A DNA stretch of 64,000 bases from an uncultured Bacteroidales bacterium (GCA_944323825.1 CALUTY010000010.1:51710-115709), one strand, 5' to 3'. Numbered from the stretch's first letter, positions 55,542 to 64,000 are shown. Numbers and translations: made by a program. Notes: a model not told the origin generated them from the sequence alone.

Positions 55542-57836
55542 TCATTCAGTTTCTACAACCCATATTTCTTCAGGAGAAAGCACATTACCGTTCCGGTCAA
55601 GGACTTTCATCTCGAGAAGACCGCCGTTATGGTCGAAATAACGCACCTCGACAGGATGGAGTCCTTTGCCGAGGGCCTTCTGTCCGGTCTTCTCGTACGG
55701 GCTGTGCGCCCCGTCATTGTCTATCACCGTTTCTCCGTCCACCCTGAGGACACTTCCGTCGTCCGAGAACAGGCGGAAAGTATAGATCCCCGTTTCCGGA
55801 GCATCGAAATATCCGCGTATTATCAGTCCGATATTGCCGGCTGCAGCCTCCGGTATGGAAACATCTTCCACCATATATTTCCCTTTCAGCTTCGCAGTCT
55901 CTATTTCACTGCAAAGGTTCCCGGCATAGTCATACCATTGCGCCAGCAGGCCCGGCTCCGCATCCACGGCTGCATGCGGAGAAGAATACGATTCCTTGCG
56001 GAACTGTGTACTGACTACCTCGCCCTGACGGCCGTCAGAGCCGAATGTCCTGAGCGTAAAATCTGTCGTCGCAGTCACCGGCACAGGCCCGCCGTATTCC
56101 GCCGACCCCATGTCCGGAATGCTGCCGTCCGTGGTGTAGAATATCCTCGCCGAAGTGTCCTGGCAATTGATTTCAAGCACCGCCGAATCCACAAACGAAT
56201 TCACATCATAAAAGCCTTCAAGGTCAGGGATGCGATAATCTATGCCCATTCTGTCCATCATGGCAAAATGTGTCCTGAGCCTTGCATTGAAACTGTCAAA
56301 TGACTTCACATCAGGAGAAGACCATCCGAGCTCCGCCAGAGCCAGAAGCCTCGGGAAAATCATGTGCTGCATCCTTGCTGCCGATGGCACTTTCTCTGTC
56401 CACAGATTCCCCTGCACTCCGATGACGGAGCCGGAGTGCTCACCGAACATGGATGCCATCTCCTCATCAAAGCGGTATATGTTGCCCATGGACTTGCTGT
56501 CCTGGGCATAGTCCAGATAGAAGGTGGCATTCGGGCAGGCTATGACCGGAGTGCCTTCGGAAGCCGCTTCGGCCACAGGGTCCGGGCTCCAGCTCCTCCA
56601 CCACATCACGGTGGCCGTCTCCGAGAGTCCGCCGGCTATGCCCTCATCCCAGCATATCAGTTTCTTGCCATGCTGATTGAAGAAAGCCTCCATTTCATGC
56701 GTGAACCAGGACTGCAGGGCAGATGTGGACTCCAGCCCGTGTTCTTTCATCCGCGCACGGCAGGCAGGGCATGTCTCCCAATTGGACTGGTCCACCTCAT
56801 CCCCTCCGATATGTACATATTCAGACGGGAAAAGAGAAAAGATTTCGCTGTATATGTCCTTGCAGAAATCCAGCACGCTGTCCTTTCCCGGACAGATCGG
56901 ACACGAAAACAGCTCTCCCCAGCCCAGGTCATCCCCGCAGGCAAGCCACGGATAATTGGCTATGGCGGCCAGCATGTGCCCCGGCATGTCCACCTCCGGG
57001 ACAATCTCTATTCCCCTTGCCGAGGCATAGTCCACTATCTCCCTTATTTCTTCCTGCGTGTAGAATCCTCCATATAGAGTGTCCCGGCCTGAGACGGCAA
57101 GCCTTTCCTCAGGAATCCTGAAACCGGAGGTCGCCGTGCTCTTTTCAAGCGACTGGCACATCCTGTCATGATTGTTGAAATGTCTCCATGCTCCCTTTTC
57201 GGTCAGCAGAGGATATTTCTTGATCTCAACCCGCCATCCCTGGTCATCAGTAAGATGCCAGTGAAGCCGGTTCAGCTTATAGAACGACATGGCATCCAGC
57301 AGATCCTTAACCTCCTCAACGGTGAAGAAATGCCTTGCCACATCCAGCATGATGCCCCTCCATCCGAATTCCGGAGCATCCTTCACGCTGCAGCACGGGA
57401 CAGTCACGGCTCCGTCCCCGGACGAAAGCGATGCGATGTTCATCAACTGCCTCAATGTGGCTATCCCGTTGCACACTCCGGCCGTGCCGTTGCCGGTTAT
57501 GGTGATTCCTTTGCCCGTTATGTCAAGAGCATACGCTCCGTCAGGAACGGCGTCCGTGACCCTGAGCACTATGTCACCGTTGCCGCCAGAAAGCAGAGCC
57601 GCATCTTGTCCGGACATTCCGGACAATTCCGCTGCAAGATACCCGGCAGCCGGAGCAAGGTCTTCGGAAAGATACGAGACAGCAAGGTTCCTGTCAAGAG
57701 AGAATGCACCGGACTTCATCCTGACATTTTCCGGAACGGGAATGATGTCAGGCGTACTGCCGGAATAAGAACACGCCGCAGTAAGACACGCCGTAATGCA
57801 GACAATGGCACACAGGCGGAAACGCAAATTTTTCAT
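55542..57836 (-). CDS. GH20 beta-N-acetylhexosaminidase with PA14 domain
   Basis: 764 aa, lipoprotein (Cys22 in LTAACSYS). Residues about 30-150 are the GH20b domain, and 155-520 the catalytic barrel with HWHLTDDQGW, VPEVDMPGH and the catalytic pair Asp346-Glu347 in HIGGDEV. Between about 560 and 625 is a chitobiase C-like beta domain (FYTTDGSIPD), and a PA14 domain (about 630-750, YTFRLFSDDGSVLRVDG) closes the protein, probably for carbohydrate binding. It removes terminal beta-GlcNAc/GalNAc by substrate-assisted catalysis. Confidence 0.95.
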   Translation of the reverse strand: MKNLRFRLCAIVCITACLTAACSYSGSTPDIIPVPENVRMKSGAFSLDRNLAVSYLSEDLAPAAGYLAAELSGMSGQDAALLSGGNGDIVLRVTDAVPDGAYALDITGKGITITGNGTAGVCNGIATLRQLMNIASLSSGDGAVTVPCCSVKDAPEFGWRGIMLDVARHFFTVEEVKDLLDAMSFYKLNRLHWHLTDDQGWRVEIKKYPLLTEKGAWRHFNNHDRMCQSLEKSTATSGFRIPEERLAVSGRDTLYGGFYTQEEIREIVDYASARGIEIVPEVDMPGHMLAAIANYPWLACGDDLGWGELFSCPICPGKDSVLDFCKDIYSEIFSLFPSEYVHIGGDEVDQSNWETCPACRARMKEHGLESTSALQSWFTHEMEAFFNQHGKKLICWDEGIAGGLSETATVMWWRSWSPDPVAEAASEGTPVIACPNATFYLDYAQDSKSMGNIYRFDEEMASMFGEHSGSVIGVQGNLWTEKVPSAARMQHMIFPRLLALAELGWSSPDVKSFDSFNARLRTHFAMMDRMGIDYRIPDLEGFYDVNSFVDSAVLEINCQDTSARIFYTTDGSIPDMGSAEYGGPVPVTATTDFTLRTFGSDGRQGEVVSTQFRKESYSSPHAAVDAEPGLLAQWYDYAGNLCSEIETAKLKGKYMVEDVSIPEAAAGNIGLIIRGYFDAPETGIYTFRLFSDDGSVLRVDGETVIDNDGAHSPYEKTGQKALGKGLHPVEVRYFDHNGGLLEMKVLDRNGNVLSPEEIWVVETE

Positions 57837-57854
57837 CGGTTATACATACATTAT

Positions 57855-57901
57855 ATCAATAAACATGAAGTAATTCAATCAAAATCAATAAACATGAAGT
57901 A
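57855..57901. repeat. 18-bp perfect direct repeat downstream of the sulfatase fragment
   Basis: ATCAATAAACATGAAGTA occurs at 57855-57872 and again at 57884-57901, a 29-bp period. It lies in the AT-rich 88-bp gap between the truncated sulfatase and GH20, where the sulfatase C-terminal half would be expected to end. Confidence 0.85.
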
Positions 57902-57924
57902 TATCCATTCAATAGACATTACAT

Positions 57925-58767
57925 CTATCTCACCATGCCGTAATACATTGACATCTCTTTCTTTATCTGCTCCGGAGTCCTCGGCGGAGGAAGGATCATC
58001 TCGTCCCTGATGGCAAGTTCCCCGTTGTCAAACGGATGCTGCGGAAGAAAACTTTCCGGAACGGACAATGTGTCCGGAGAATATTTCTGTCCATAGTCAG
58101 GAAGGGCATTGCGCGGGTCATGCGGCGAAGAAAAGGCCACATAGGCCATGAAAGGTTCCGGTTCCTTCGAGGCTTTCTCTATGAAGCTGATTGCTGCATC
58201 GGCAAACATTTCGGATGAGAAACAGTCTCCGATGAACATGCCTGCATCATATTTCCCTGAAGGGTCGAAATGGTAAAGATGCGGGGCCGTGTGCCCTCCG
58301 TCTTCGTAAGGATGCATCCCGCCGAAGAAAATATTGTCCCCGCATGAAAACGAACGGGCGAAAGAAGCCTTGTCCGAATGCCATTTGCCTGTGGCGAAAG
58401 TCCGGTATCCGGCAGCCCTGAAATGCTCCGGCATAGTCACATGTGCCACCGGGATTGTCAGTCCGTCACTCTGGATTTCAAACAGATGCCTCCCGGTCAT
58501 CAGCATTGCCCTGCTCGGCATGGAGAGCGCCCCGCACAGAGCCCCTGAAGTGTAGGCATCCGTAAATACCGTCCCCTCATTGCACAGCGAGTCAATATTC
58601 GGCGTGACAGTATCCGGATTCCCCAAAGCCGCAATGACTCCTGCCTGCATGTCATCCACCAGAATGAACAGGACATCAGGACTCTGCCCGCCCTGTGAAC
58701 ATCCCGCCGCCACCGGTCCGGCCAAAGCCGGCAGCACCGGCAGCAAAAAATTTCTGAACTTGTCCAT
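57925..58767 (-). pseudogene. Sulfatase fragment lacking its C-terminal half
   Basis: 280 aa with lipoprotein signal (Cys23, VAAGCS), metal site DVLFILVDDMQA, Ser82-M-P-S-R formylglycine site, GKWHSDKASF and FSSPHDPRNA. It stops at KEMSMYYGMVR, the point where S1 sulfatases normally continue with the helix and the D-N/H-G metal site, so roughly 200 residues are lost. No homologous sequence follows. The active site is incomplete and the product probably inactive. It sits in frame in the operon 8 bp after the EEP gene. Confidence 0.82.
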
Positions 58768-58775
58768 TTATCTAT

Positions 58776-59819
58776 TTATCGCTTAAGGCCGAATGTCACA
58801 AGCAGTCCTTTGTGGTCGGTGGGCCAGACGCCGAGAGGAAGGAGGAAGCGGTCCCGGGAGGTCTCCTTTACACGGCGGCTCTTTACGATACTGCCGTCAG
58901 GACCGAAAATGACGGCCTCCTTCAAGACAACGGAAGGATGGGGATGATAGAACACATAATCTATCCGGTCCCTCTCGTCCGCCTCCGGTGCCCATGTAAG
59001 CTTGCTTTCCGGCATAAGTGGATTGTCCGACGGGAAAGTAAAGCCTGGATATTCAAGGACATCAGGATATAATGTCCTGTAGCAGTCAACGAAGCCGGCA
59101 TTGTCCAGCATCAGGGTGACAGTCCATGGGATTATCATTCCATTGTGGTCATACAGGTCTTTCGTATCACGGGTCCAGTCAAGATGGGACGGCTCATTGA
59201 AGTCGCCTCCGAGGATCACGACAGTCCCCTCCGCAATGTCCTTTTCGGTCTCTGCAAGGAAAGCCCTGACGGCATCGTCCCTTTGTGAGGCGTCATTGAC
59301 CTGCAGCACCTCAAGGACGGTCTCCGGCTTCGGGATTTTCTTCCATGTGGAACCGTCATATCCGCGGACATTATAGTATGCACAGTCAAGATAGTCCAGA
59401 TGGGCAGTATAGACAGCCACCTTCTGTCCGTCCACCTCGGCTGTCATCTTGTATATGCTCCCATGGTTACCGTTTTCCGGAAATACGGCAAGGGAGTCCG
59501 TTATCGGATGCCGGCTCAGAAGGCCGGAATCATAACTGTAGAAAGACCAGTAGGTCTCTCCCCTGTCCGCCAGGGACCTGACTATCCTGTCACAGAAACG
59601 CGTCCCGTCATAATTGCGCACTTCGCTGAAAGTGACAAAGTCCGGCTTCAGTCTCGCTATCTCGTCCGCTATGGCTTCATATCCGCCCGGAACGACAGTG
59701 CCCTCCTGCCAGATGTTCCACTGCAGGACAGTGAACTCCTTGTCTCCTCTGGCAGAAAGAGGAAGAAAAGACATGGCCGCCGTCAGGACAGCGGCCAGAA
59801 TTCTCTGAAAATTTCCCAT
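58776..59819 (-). CDS. Exported endonuclease/exonuclease/phosphatase-family protein
   Basis: 347 aa with a signal peptide (LAAVLTAAMSFLPLSARG). EEP-fold motifs: TVLQWNIWQEG (Asn), FVTFSEVRN (metal Glu), VYTAHLDY, ILGGDFNEPSHLDW (Asp-x-Asn), and the final WPTDHKGLLVTF (Asp-His). All catalytic residues are present. The substrate could be a nucleic acid, a phosphoinositide-like sugar or a phosphorylated glycan; the operon suggests the last, by inference. It is 6 bp after the phosphodiesterase gene. Confidence 0.88.
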   Translation of the reverse strand: MGNFQRILAAVLTAAMSFLPLSARGDKEFTVLQWNIWQEGTVVPGGYEAIADEIARLKPDFVTFSEVRNYDGTRFCDRIVRSLADRGETYWSFYSYDSGLLSRHPITDSLAVFPENGNHGSIYKMTAEVDGQKVAVYTAHLDYLDCAYYNVRGYDGSTWKKIPKPETVLEVLQVNDASQRDDAVRAFLAETEKDIAEGTVVILGGDFNEPSHLDWTRDTKDLYDHNGMIIPWTVTLMLDNAGFVDCYRTLYPDVLEYPGFTFPSDNPLMPESKLTWAPEADERDRIDYVFYHPHPSVVLKEAVIFGPDGSIVKSRRVKETSRDRFLLPLGVWPTDHKGLLVTFGLKR

Positions 59820-59825
59820 GATGCG

Positions 59826-60734
59826 TCATTCAAAACAGGATTCGACCACACGGCCTATCCATACCTGCGGCACATCCTTTATCCCGAGGATATGCGCAAT
59901 GGTGGCTGCGACATCATACTGCATGACACTTTCCTCTATCTCATGCCCTTTCCTGATGGATTTCCCGGAAATGATGAAAGGAGTCTCCATCTCCTCCATG
60001 GAAATGCCTCCGTGTCCATAGCCCTTTCCGCCATGGTCCGAAGTCACTATAAACACCGTCTCGTCCAGGATGCCGGCCTCCTCCACAGCCTTGACAATCC
60101 TTCCGACATAACCGTCAAGCTCATGCATCTTCGCATAGTATTCCGGAGTGTCATGGCCTGCCGTATGGCCCACATGGTCAGGTTCGTCAAAGCATATTGC
60201 GGCAAGCATCGGCTTCTTTTCCCTTATGTAGTTCTCGGCTGCAGTGCAGAGCGCATCCGGATGTTCCGCAGTGGGGGCAGCATGAAGATGGCAGCTCAGT
60301 GAAAGTGTGTCAACCAGATACTTGATACCGTCCCACTCATACATGACACCGATTTCAGATTCAGGCCAGGCATCCCGGCATATCTGGAACACGGTAGGGA
60401 AAATGCCGTTTTTCCCGAGTACCCTCGACGGCATGTCCGGAGTCTTCGAGCCCCATTCAGTATAGCCGTGCAATTCGGGACCGGCTCCCATGAACATTGA
60501 TGCCCAGTTCGGGGCACTTGAAGAAGGCAGCACGGTACGCTTCTCAAGAGTGAAGCTGCCCTGAGCCATAAGCTGTTTTACCACAGGCATGTCGGCTTCC
60601 GGAAGGCTGTAGGAGCCCCAGCCGTCCAAGCCTATGAAAATCACATGTTTCGCCTCCGGAGCCTGCTTGCATGAAGTCAATGCAAGAAGGAGCATTGCCG
60701 GAATCACAGAAAAGATTCTGAATATCTTTTTCAT
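59826..60734 (-). CDS. Alkaline phosphatase-superfamily phosphodiesterase lipoprotein
   Basis: 302 aa with lipoprotein signal (LALTSCK, Cys22). Alkaline phosphatase/NPP fold: first metal Asp in IFIGLDGWGS, nucleophile region LPSSSAPNWASMFMG (Ser/Thr position), CFDEPDHVGHTAGH for the second metal, and VTSDHGGKGYGHGG for Asp-His ligands. This set fits type I phosphodiesterase/nucleotide pyrophosphatases. It precedes the EEP protein, so the operon carries two phosphoesterases. It begins 185 bp after the GH123 gene; that gap shows no gene or clear signal. Confidence 0.87.
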   Translation of the reverse strand: MKKIFRIFSVIPAMLLLALTSCKQAPEAKHVIFIGLDGWGSYSLPEADMPVVKQLMAQGSFTLEKRTVLPSSSAPNWASMFMGAGPELHGYTEWGSKTPDMPSRVLGKNGIFPTVFQICRDAWPESEIGVMYEWDGIKYLVDTLSLSCHLHAAPTAEHPDALCTAAENYIREKKPMLAAICFDEPDHVGHTAGHDTPEYYAKMHELDGYVGRIVKAVEEAGILDETVFIVTSDHGGKGYGHGGISMEEMETPFIISGKSIRKGHEIEESVMQYDVAATIAHILGIKDVPQVWIGRVVESCFE

Positions 60735-60919
60735 TGTATATTAGATTTATAAGTGTATTTTTAATTGATATGGTATATAGAATAAGGTCGGGGTTCATTA
60801 TTTTCCAAATCAACAAGTTCCATAATGAATCCACAAAGTCCATCCATTTCAGTCCCTTTGTCTCAATGTCAGAATATATGTCTTCAAATCTATTATATCC
60901 ATTAATTCTGTCCAGGAAC

Positions 60920-62668
60920 TCAATATTTTCCGAGAATCCGTCCCGCTTCTTCCAGAGCCTGGCCGGCATCAGGGAATTCACCGCCTTCAGGCAGGCGGAA
61001 CAGAGCGAGAGCCTTTTCAATATCCTTGAGTCCTTTGGCATTGCTCTCACGGACAAATTCTTCCTTCAAGGCCCTGACCTTTTCGTATGCCGTGATGCCT
61101 TCGCAAAGTCTTTCGAAACGGATTGAAGTACGACCCTCAGGATAAATGAGATATGTATCACCGGCGGCCCATGCCGTGAAGCGGCTGTCCCGCAGAGGAT
61201 CTTCCGGCCAGCTGTTCAATGCCCAGCGGAGATAACCGTCAAGGTCATTGGCTGCAATATACCATCCGAGCCATTCGGCCTCGTCCGGGTCACTGAATGA
61301 AAATGTGTTCGGCCATGGCTCTGAACAGCAGGTGTAATATGTTGTTATCCTGCCCTCTGAGCGTCTTTGGGCAGCTGTCCCCTCAGGATATTTTTCTGTA
61401 ACAGGTATGCAATAATAGTCCAGGACATCCAGAAGTTCATCATGGTACACGCCGGCATAGGCCACCTTAAAGTCAGGATCAGCATTCTTTATCACCTCCA
61501 CAGCGGCAAGCATCTGCTCCATAGGCCGTTCGTCCATCGCCATCATGGTCCTGTCAAACCACCCCTTCTCCTTGAGATGGGCGGCAAATGACCGCAGCAT
61601 CCCGCCCCAGAACTCCTCATATTCCGGAGTGCCCGGCTCAAGGGATACAGACACGAAACTGTCGGATGCCTGGTCAAGGTATCTGAACGAAAGCCCCCAC
61701 GGAATCATGGAATAGCAGTTGATCTGCCCGTCAATACCCAAGGACATCATATATTCCACCCACATGTCAAACGCCGTATAGTCATACATCCAGCTGCCGT
61801 CCGCCTTCCTGATCCAGGTCACCATGCTCATGAACGGGTCATAAGTCTGCCCGTTCCAAGGCTTGAATATGACCGGAACCGTGATGACCTTTCCTCCGGC
61901 ATCAGCATATCTTTCCATTACAGGGCGCATGAACTCAAAATGCTCCTTGCTGAAAAGCGGCACGCCATGATAGCGGGCCACGGCATAAGGATTCTGCCAC
62001 AAATCAAGATGAAATGTCGGAGTCTCCGGAAGGACCCGGCTCTCCACATCTATATTCAGCTTCAGTTCGGCAATCTTCATGTCCCCGTCTTTCACGGCAA
62101 TGCTTCCGGCATATCTTCCCGGAGCAGCGTCACGCGGGATCTCAACACTGACCCACACCGGGCGTGTGCTGTGCGGAACCAGACCCAGATATTTCACCTT
62201 ATGGTCTATGCAGTCTGCTACGAGCGACGAGTCGAACTCCGAATTGACCCTGTAGCCGCAGCCTCCCTTTCCGTCCTTGTTCAGTTCATCCGTCATCACA
62301 TATCTCACAAAATCCGCCTTCACGGATGAAGCCGGGATCATTCCTTTCGGAGAGCGGAAGTCTCCCGCAGTGACATTCAGGGAATCAACCTCTTCCGCCC
62401 CCCACACAACCAGCTGGGCCGCGACCTTTTCTCCTCTCCAAGCCTTCAGCGAAAGCGTGCTCTTCGGTTTTCCGGCCATGGCAGGCTCCCCTTTGGCGTA
62501 CCTTTCCCCAGTGCTGCCCCAGCCTGCAAGGACTCCTTGGACCGATGTCCATGCCTTCTCATCAGCCGGACAAGGATCCGGCAGTTCTTCATAAATCTCC
62601 TGGCTCCAAGCCCCCGCCGATGCCGACATCAGCATCAGCGCAATCAGTGTTCCTTCTATTCCTTTCAT
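60920..62668 (-). CDS. GH123-family (DUF4091) beta-N-acetylgalactosaminidase-like protein
   Basis: 582 aa from ATG 62668, which starts a signal peptide (MKGIEGTLIALMLMSASAGAWS); an upstream in-frame ATG adds 18 charged residues. An N-terminal beta-sandwich (about 30-210, WRGEKVAAQLVVWG) precedes the catalytic barrel with HLDLWQNPYAVARY near 220 and MAMDERPME with the catalytic Asp379-Glu380 pair typical of GH123. Characterised GH123 enzymes remove beta-GalNAc. First gene of a minus-strand operon with full-consensus promoter. Confidence 0.87.
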   Translation of the reverse strand: MKGIEGTLIALMLMSASAGAWSQEIYEELPDPCPADEKAWTSVQGVLAGWGSTGERYAKGEPAMAGKPKSTLSLKAWRGEKVAAQLVVWGAEEVDSLNVTAGDFRSPKGMIPASSVKADFVRYVMTDELNKDGKGGCGYRVNSEFDSSLVADCIDHKVKYLGLVPHSTRPVWVSVEIPRDAAPGRYAGSIAVKDGDMKIAELKLNIDVESRVLPETPTFHLDLWQNPYAVARYHGVPLFSKEHFEFMRPVMERYADAGGKVITVPVIFKPWNGQTYDPFMSMVTWIRKADGSWMYDYTAFDMWVEYMMSLGIDGQINCYSMIPWGLSFRYLDQASDSFVSVSLEPGTPEYEEFWGGMLRSFAAHLKEKGWFDRTMMAMDERPMEQMLAAVEVIKNADPDFKVAYAGVYHDELLDVLDYYCIPVTEKYPEGTAAQRRSEGRITTYYTCCSEPWPNTFSFSDPDEAEWLGWYIAANDLDGYLRWALNSWPEDPLRDSRFTAWAAGDTYLIYPEGRTSIRFERLCEGITAYEKVRALKEEFVRESNAKGLKDIEKALALFRLPEGGEFPDAGQALEEAGRILGKY

Positions 62669-62771
62669 ATCAGACAATTGTTTCCGTTTTTGCGTCAGTC
62701 CGGGAAAATCATCCCCAATCATTTCCCGTCTCCGGAATATCTTTTTCCTTCTTCATTCCTTTTGTCATGAC

Positions 62772-62803
62772 CAAATATAGCGAGAAGCCGAGAGCAATGC
62801 AAA
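62772..62803 (-). promoter_or_regulatory. Promoter of the GH123-phosphoesterase-GH20-sulfatase operon
   Basis: Minus-strand TTTG (62803-62800) and TATATTTG (62779-62772), 20 bp apart. The leader is about 100 nt. The 342-bp region 62669-63010 also holds the divergent nuclease promoter and an A-rich stretch (62840-62940) with no gene. Confidence 0.75.
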
Positions 62804-62952
62804 CTTGTTTGCAATTGCCGAGGCGCTACAGAAAACAGATGACAGAAAATGATAAAAAGAGAAAAAGACACAAGAAAAAGAAATTCCGAAACAGGTCATT
62901 TATAAAAAAAGAAAAACTTTCATATAAAAACAGAAAAACATGATGCCTGGGT

Positions 62953-62984
62953 ATTGACAGACGGGACACCCGGATTTAATTTTG
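62953..62984 (+). promoter_or_regulatory. Promoter of the Rpn-type nuclease gene
   Basis: ATTG (62953-62956) and TAATTTTG (62977-62984), 20 bp apart; -7 is a full match, -33 has one mismatch. The ATG is 26 bp after the -7 box. Confidence 0.6.
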
Positions 62985-63010
62985 CCACACGACCTGAATA
63001 TTGTTGAACT

Positions 63011-63775
63011 ATGGAAACGAAAGTGAAGGAACTGACATACAGTACAACGGAAATCCCTGGGTTCACTCTCTCCGGAAAGTCCGTCAGACTCGACCTCAGG
63101 TGCATCGGGGAGGATGGAAGAAATTTCATAGTGGAAATGCAGTGCTACAAGCAGGAATACTTCTTCAGAAGGTGTGTGGAGTATGCTGCAAAAGTCTATG
63201 ACTCCGGGGTCAGGGCAGGGACTGAATCCGGTGAATACAATATCCCTCCCGTATATTTCATAGGGCTGATCAACTGCAGCACTTTCGGCGACAGATCCGA
63301 CCCGAGACGGAAGGACAGGTTCATATCTGAATACACTTTCAGGGAAAAGCAGATGATGGACACTCCCGATGAGACTATTTTCCTTATATTTGCAGAGCTG
63401 AACCGCTTCCGGAAACAACTTGACGAATGCCAAAGCCTCACTGACAAGTGGTGTTATGCACTGAAGCATATCGGAGAACTGGCAGAGAGACCGGACAGAC
63501 TTGACCAGAAGGTGTTCGAGAAGTTCTTCCGGGCTTGCGAGATCGCACGGTTCGACAACGAACAGAAACTTCAATATGTGAAAGACATGATTACTGAACG
63601 GGATCAGATCAACATCATCAATACGGCCAGAAAGGAAGGAATGGAGAAAGGGATCGAAAAAGGACGGAGTGAAGAAAGGACTAACATTGCAAAGGCAATG
63701 AAAAGCATGGGAATGGATGCGGAAACCATAATTAAGGTCACCGGACTGTCTGAAACAGAGGTTGCTGAATTATAG
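63011..63775 (+). CDS. Rpn/PD-(D/E)XK nuclease family protein, short N-terminus
   Basis: 254 aa of the recombination-promoting nuclease/PDDEXK transposase-like family. The core is VRLDLRCIGEDGRNFIVEMQ, giving the Asp and E-x-Q catalytic residues, then YFFRRCVEYAAKVYDSGV and VYFIGLINC. The C-terminal region is rich in charged helix (GMEKGIEKGRSEER), usual in these proteins. Relatives begin with about 50 more residues including an F.R.FG segment, which is missing here, but the promoter and ATG are well placed. It stands alone next to an IS remnant. Function unclear; DNA cleavage is inferred from the fold. Confidence 0.83.
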   Translation: METKVKELTYSTTEIPGFTLSGKSVRLDLRCIGEDGRNFIVEMQCYKQEYFFRRCVEYAAKVYDSGVRAGTESGEYNIPPVYFIGLINCSTFGDRSDPRRKDRFISEYTFREKQMMDTPDETIFLIFAELNRFRKQLDECQSLTDKWCYALKHIGELAERPDRLDQKVFEKFFRACEIARFDNEQKLQYVKDMITERDQINIINTARKEGMEKGIEKGRSEERTNIAKAMKSMGMDAETIIKVTGLSETEVAEL

Positions 63776-63810
63776 ACAGAATGGAAAAGCTGTGCTTCTG
63801 AAATAATTAA

Positions 63811-63845
63811 AGGGCCGACTCAGTAGTATGAGCCAAGCCCTTTTT
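63811..63845 (+). terminator. Terminator after the Rpn-type nuclease gene
   Basis: AGGGC (63811-63815) pairs with GCCCT (63837-63841), with CTCA/TGAG inside, followed by T5. It shares GGGCCGACTyAG and TATGA with the hairpin at 2892-2924. Confidence 0.65.
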
Positions 63846-63851
63846 CAATTT

Positions 63852-64000
63852 ATGGATGCGGCGGAACAGGCTCTGGATGAGCTGTAACTGAAGTGGGGCG
63901 AGGACTATCCGATAGTCATCAAGAGCTGGCGTGACAACTGGGAAAGGCTCAGCGCGTACTTCCAATACTCCGAACACATACGGCGCATAATATACACCAC
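63852..64000 (+). pseudogene. Remnant of an IS256-family transposase, runs off the window
   Basis: In the frame starting at 63852, the conceptual product reads MDAAEQALDEL, stop (TAA 63885-63887), then LKWGEDYPIVIKSWRDNW and LSAYFQYSEHIRRIIYT. This matches the C-terminal part of IS256/mutator transposases (EKWG..YP...SW..NW..LS.FF.YP..IR..IYTTN). TAA stands where a Glu codon is usual. The 5' two thirds of the gene are missing and the 3' end lies beyond the window. Confidence 0.8.

Noticed and set aside
60735..60919. Possible small gene in the gap between GH123 and the phosphodiesterase
   Set aside because: The only frame through it overlaps both neighbours in another phase and encodes low-complexity AT-rich sequence.

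Overview
The window is Bacteroidota, most likely a gut-type Bacteroidales. Three things point there: SusC/SusD pairs and BACON/SusE-type lipoproteins, an ATP synthase operon in the order D-C-B-E-F-H-A-G, and repeated matches to the Bacteroidota promoter (TTTG, about 20 bp, TAnnTTTG). Genus cannot be told from the sequence. It carries two glycan utilisation loci separated by housekeeping genes.

1-16.5 kb is a starch/maltodextrin locus. On the minus strand an operon runs MFS sugar transporter, SusC, SusD, SusE-like, a BACON-GH13 SusG-like amylase, then a second GH13 lipoprotein cut by the window edge. Divergent from it is a LytS/LytTR two-component pair whose kinase is interrupted by a frameshift at a run of nine C. 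A CBM20-like/GH77 4-alpha-glucanotransferase and an organophosphate-type transporter follow. Together they would bind and cut starch at the surface, import maltodextrin, and disproportionate it inside.

16.7-30.3 kb is mostly housekeeping: SGNH hydrolase, two MATE pumps, RsgA, a polyprenyl diphosphate synthase/U32/patatin run, a DUF4062-ATPase-wHTH protein that looks imported, malic enzyme, a YhhN protein followed by an N-terminally truncated MFS transporter, and a META lipoprotein. tRNA-Ser(GGA) and a hairpin-rich non-coding stretch follow. 30.7-38.7 kb holds a lipocalin-like lipoprotein and the complete F1Fo ATP synthase operon.

38.8-62.8 kb is a large locus for sulfated N-acetylhexosamine glycans, probably host mucin, N-glycan or glycosaminoglycan material. 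One minus-strand operon carries SusC, SusD, GH18 and a DUF1735-LamG lipoprotein, and ends at a strong terminator. It is followed by a second, SusD-less SusC and a DUF4838 protein with their own promoter. A plus-strand pair encodes a sulfatase and a GH43/GH117-like propeller protein. A second minus-strand operon encodes GH123, a phosphodiesterase-like and an EEP-family phosphoesterase, a truncated sulfatase, GH20 and another sulfatase. All three sulfatases are Ser-type. The right edge holds a 5'-shortened Rpn-type nuclease and a decayed IS256 transposase fragment.

No CRISPR array, rRNA, prophage or clear defence island was seen. The most unusual signals are the C9 frameshift in the sensor kinase, an 8-G tract early in a SusC gene, the SusD-less SusC paralogue, the truncated sulfatase next to an 18-bp direct repeat, and a terminator with no gene upstream of it in front of the META lipoprotein.
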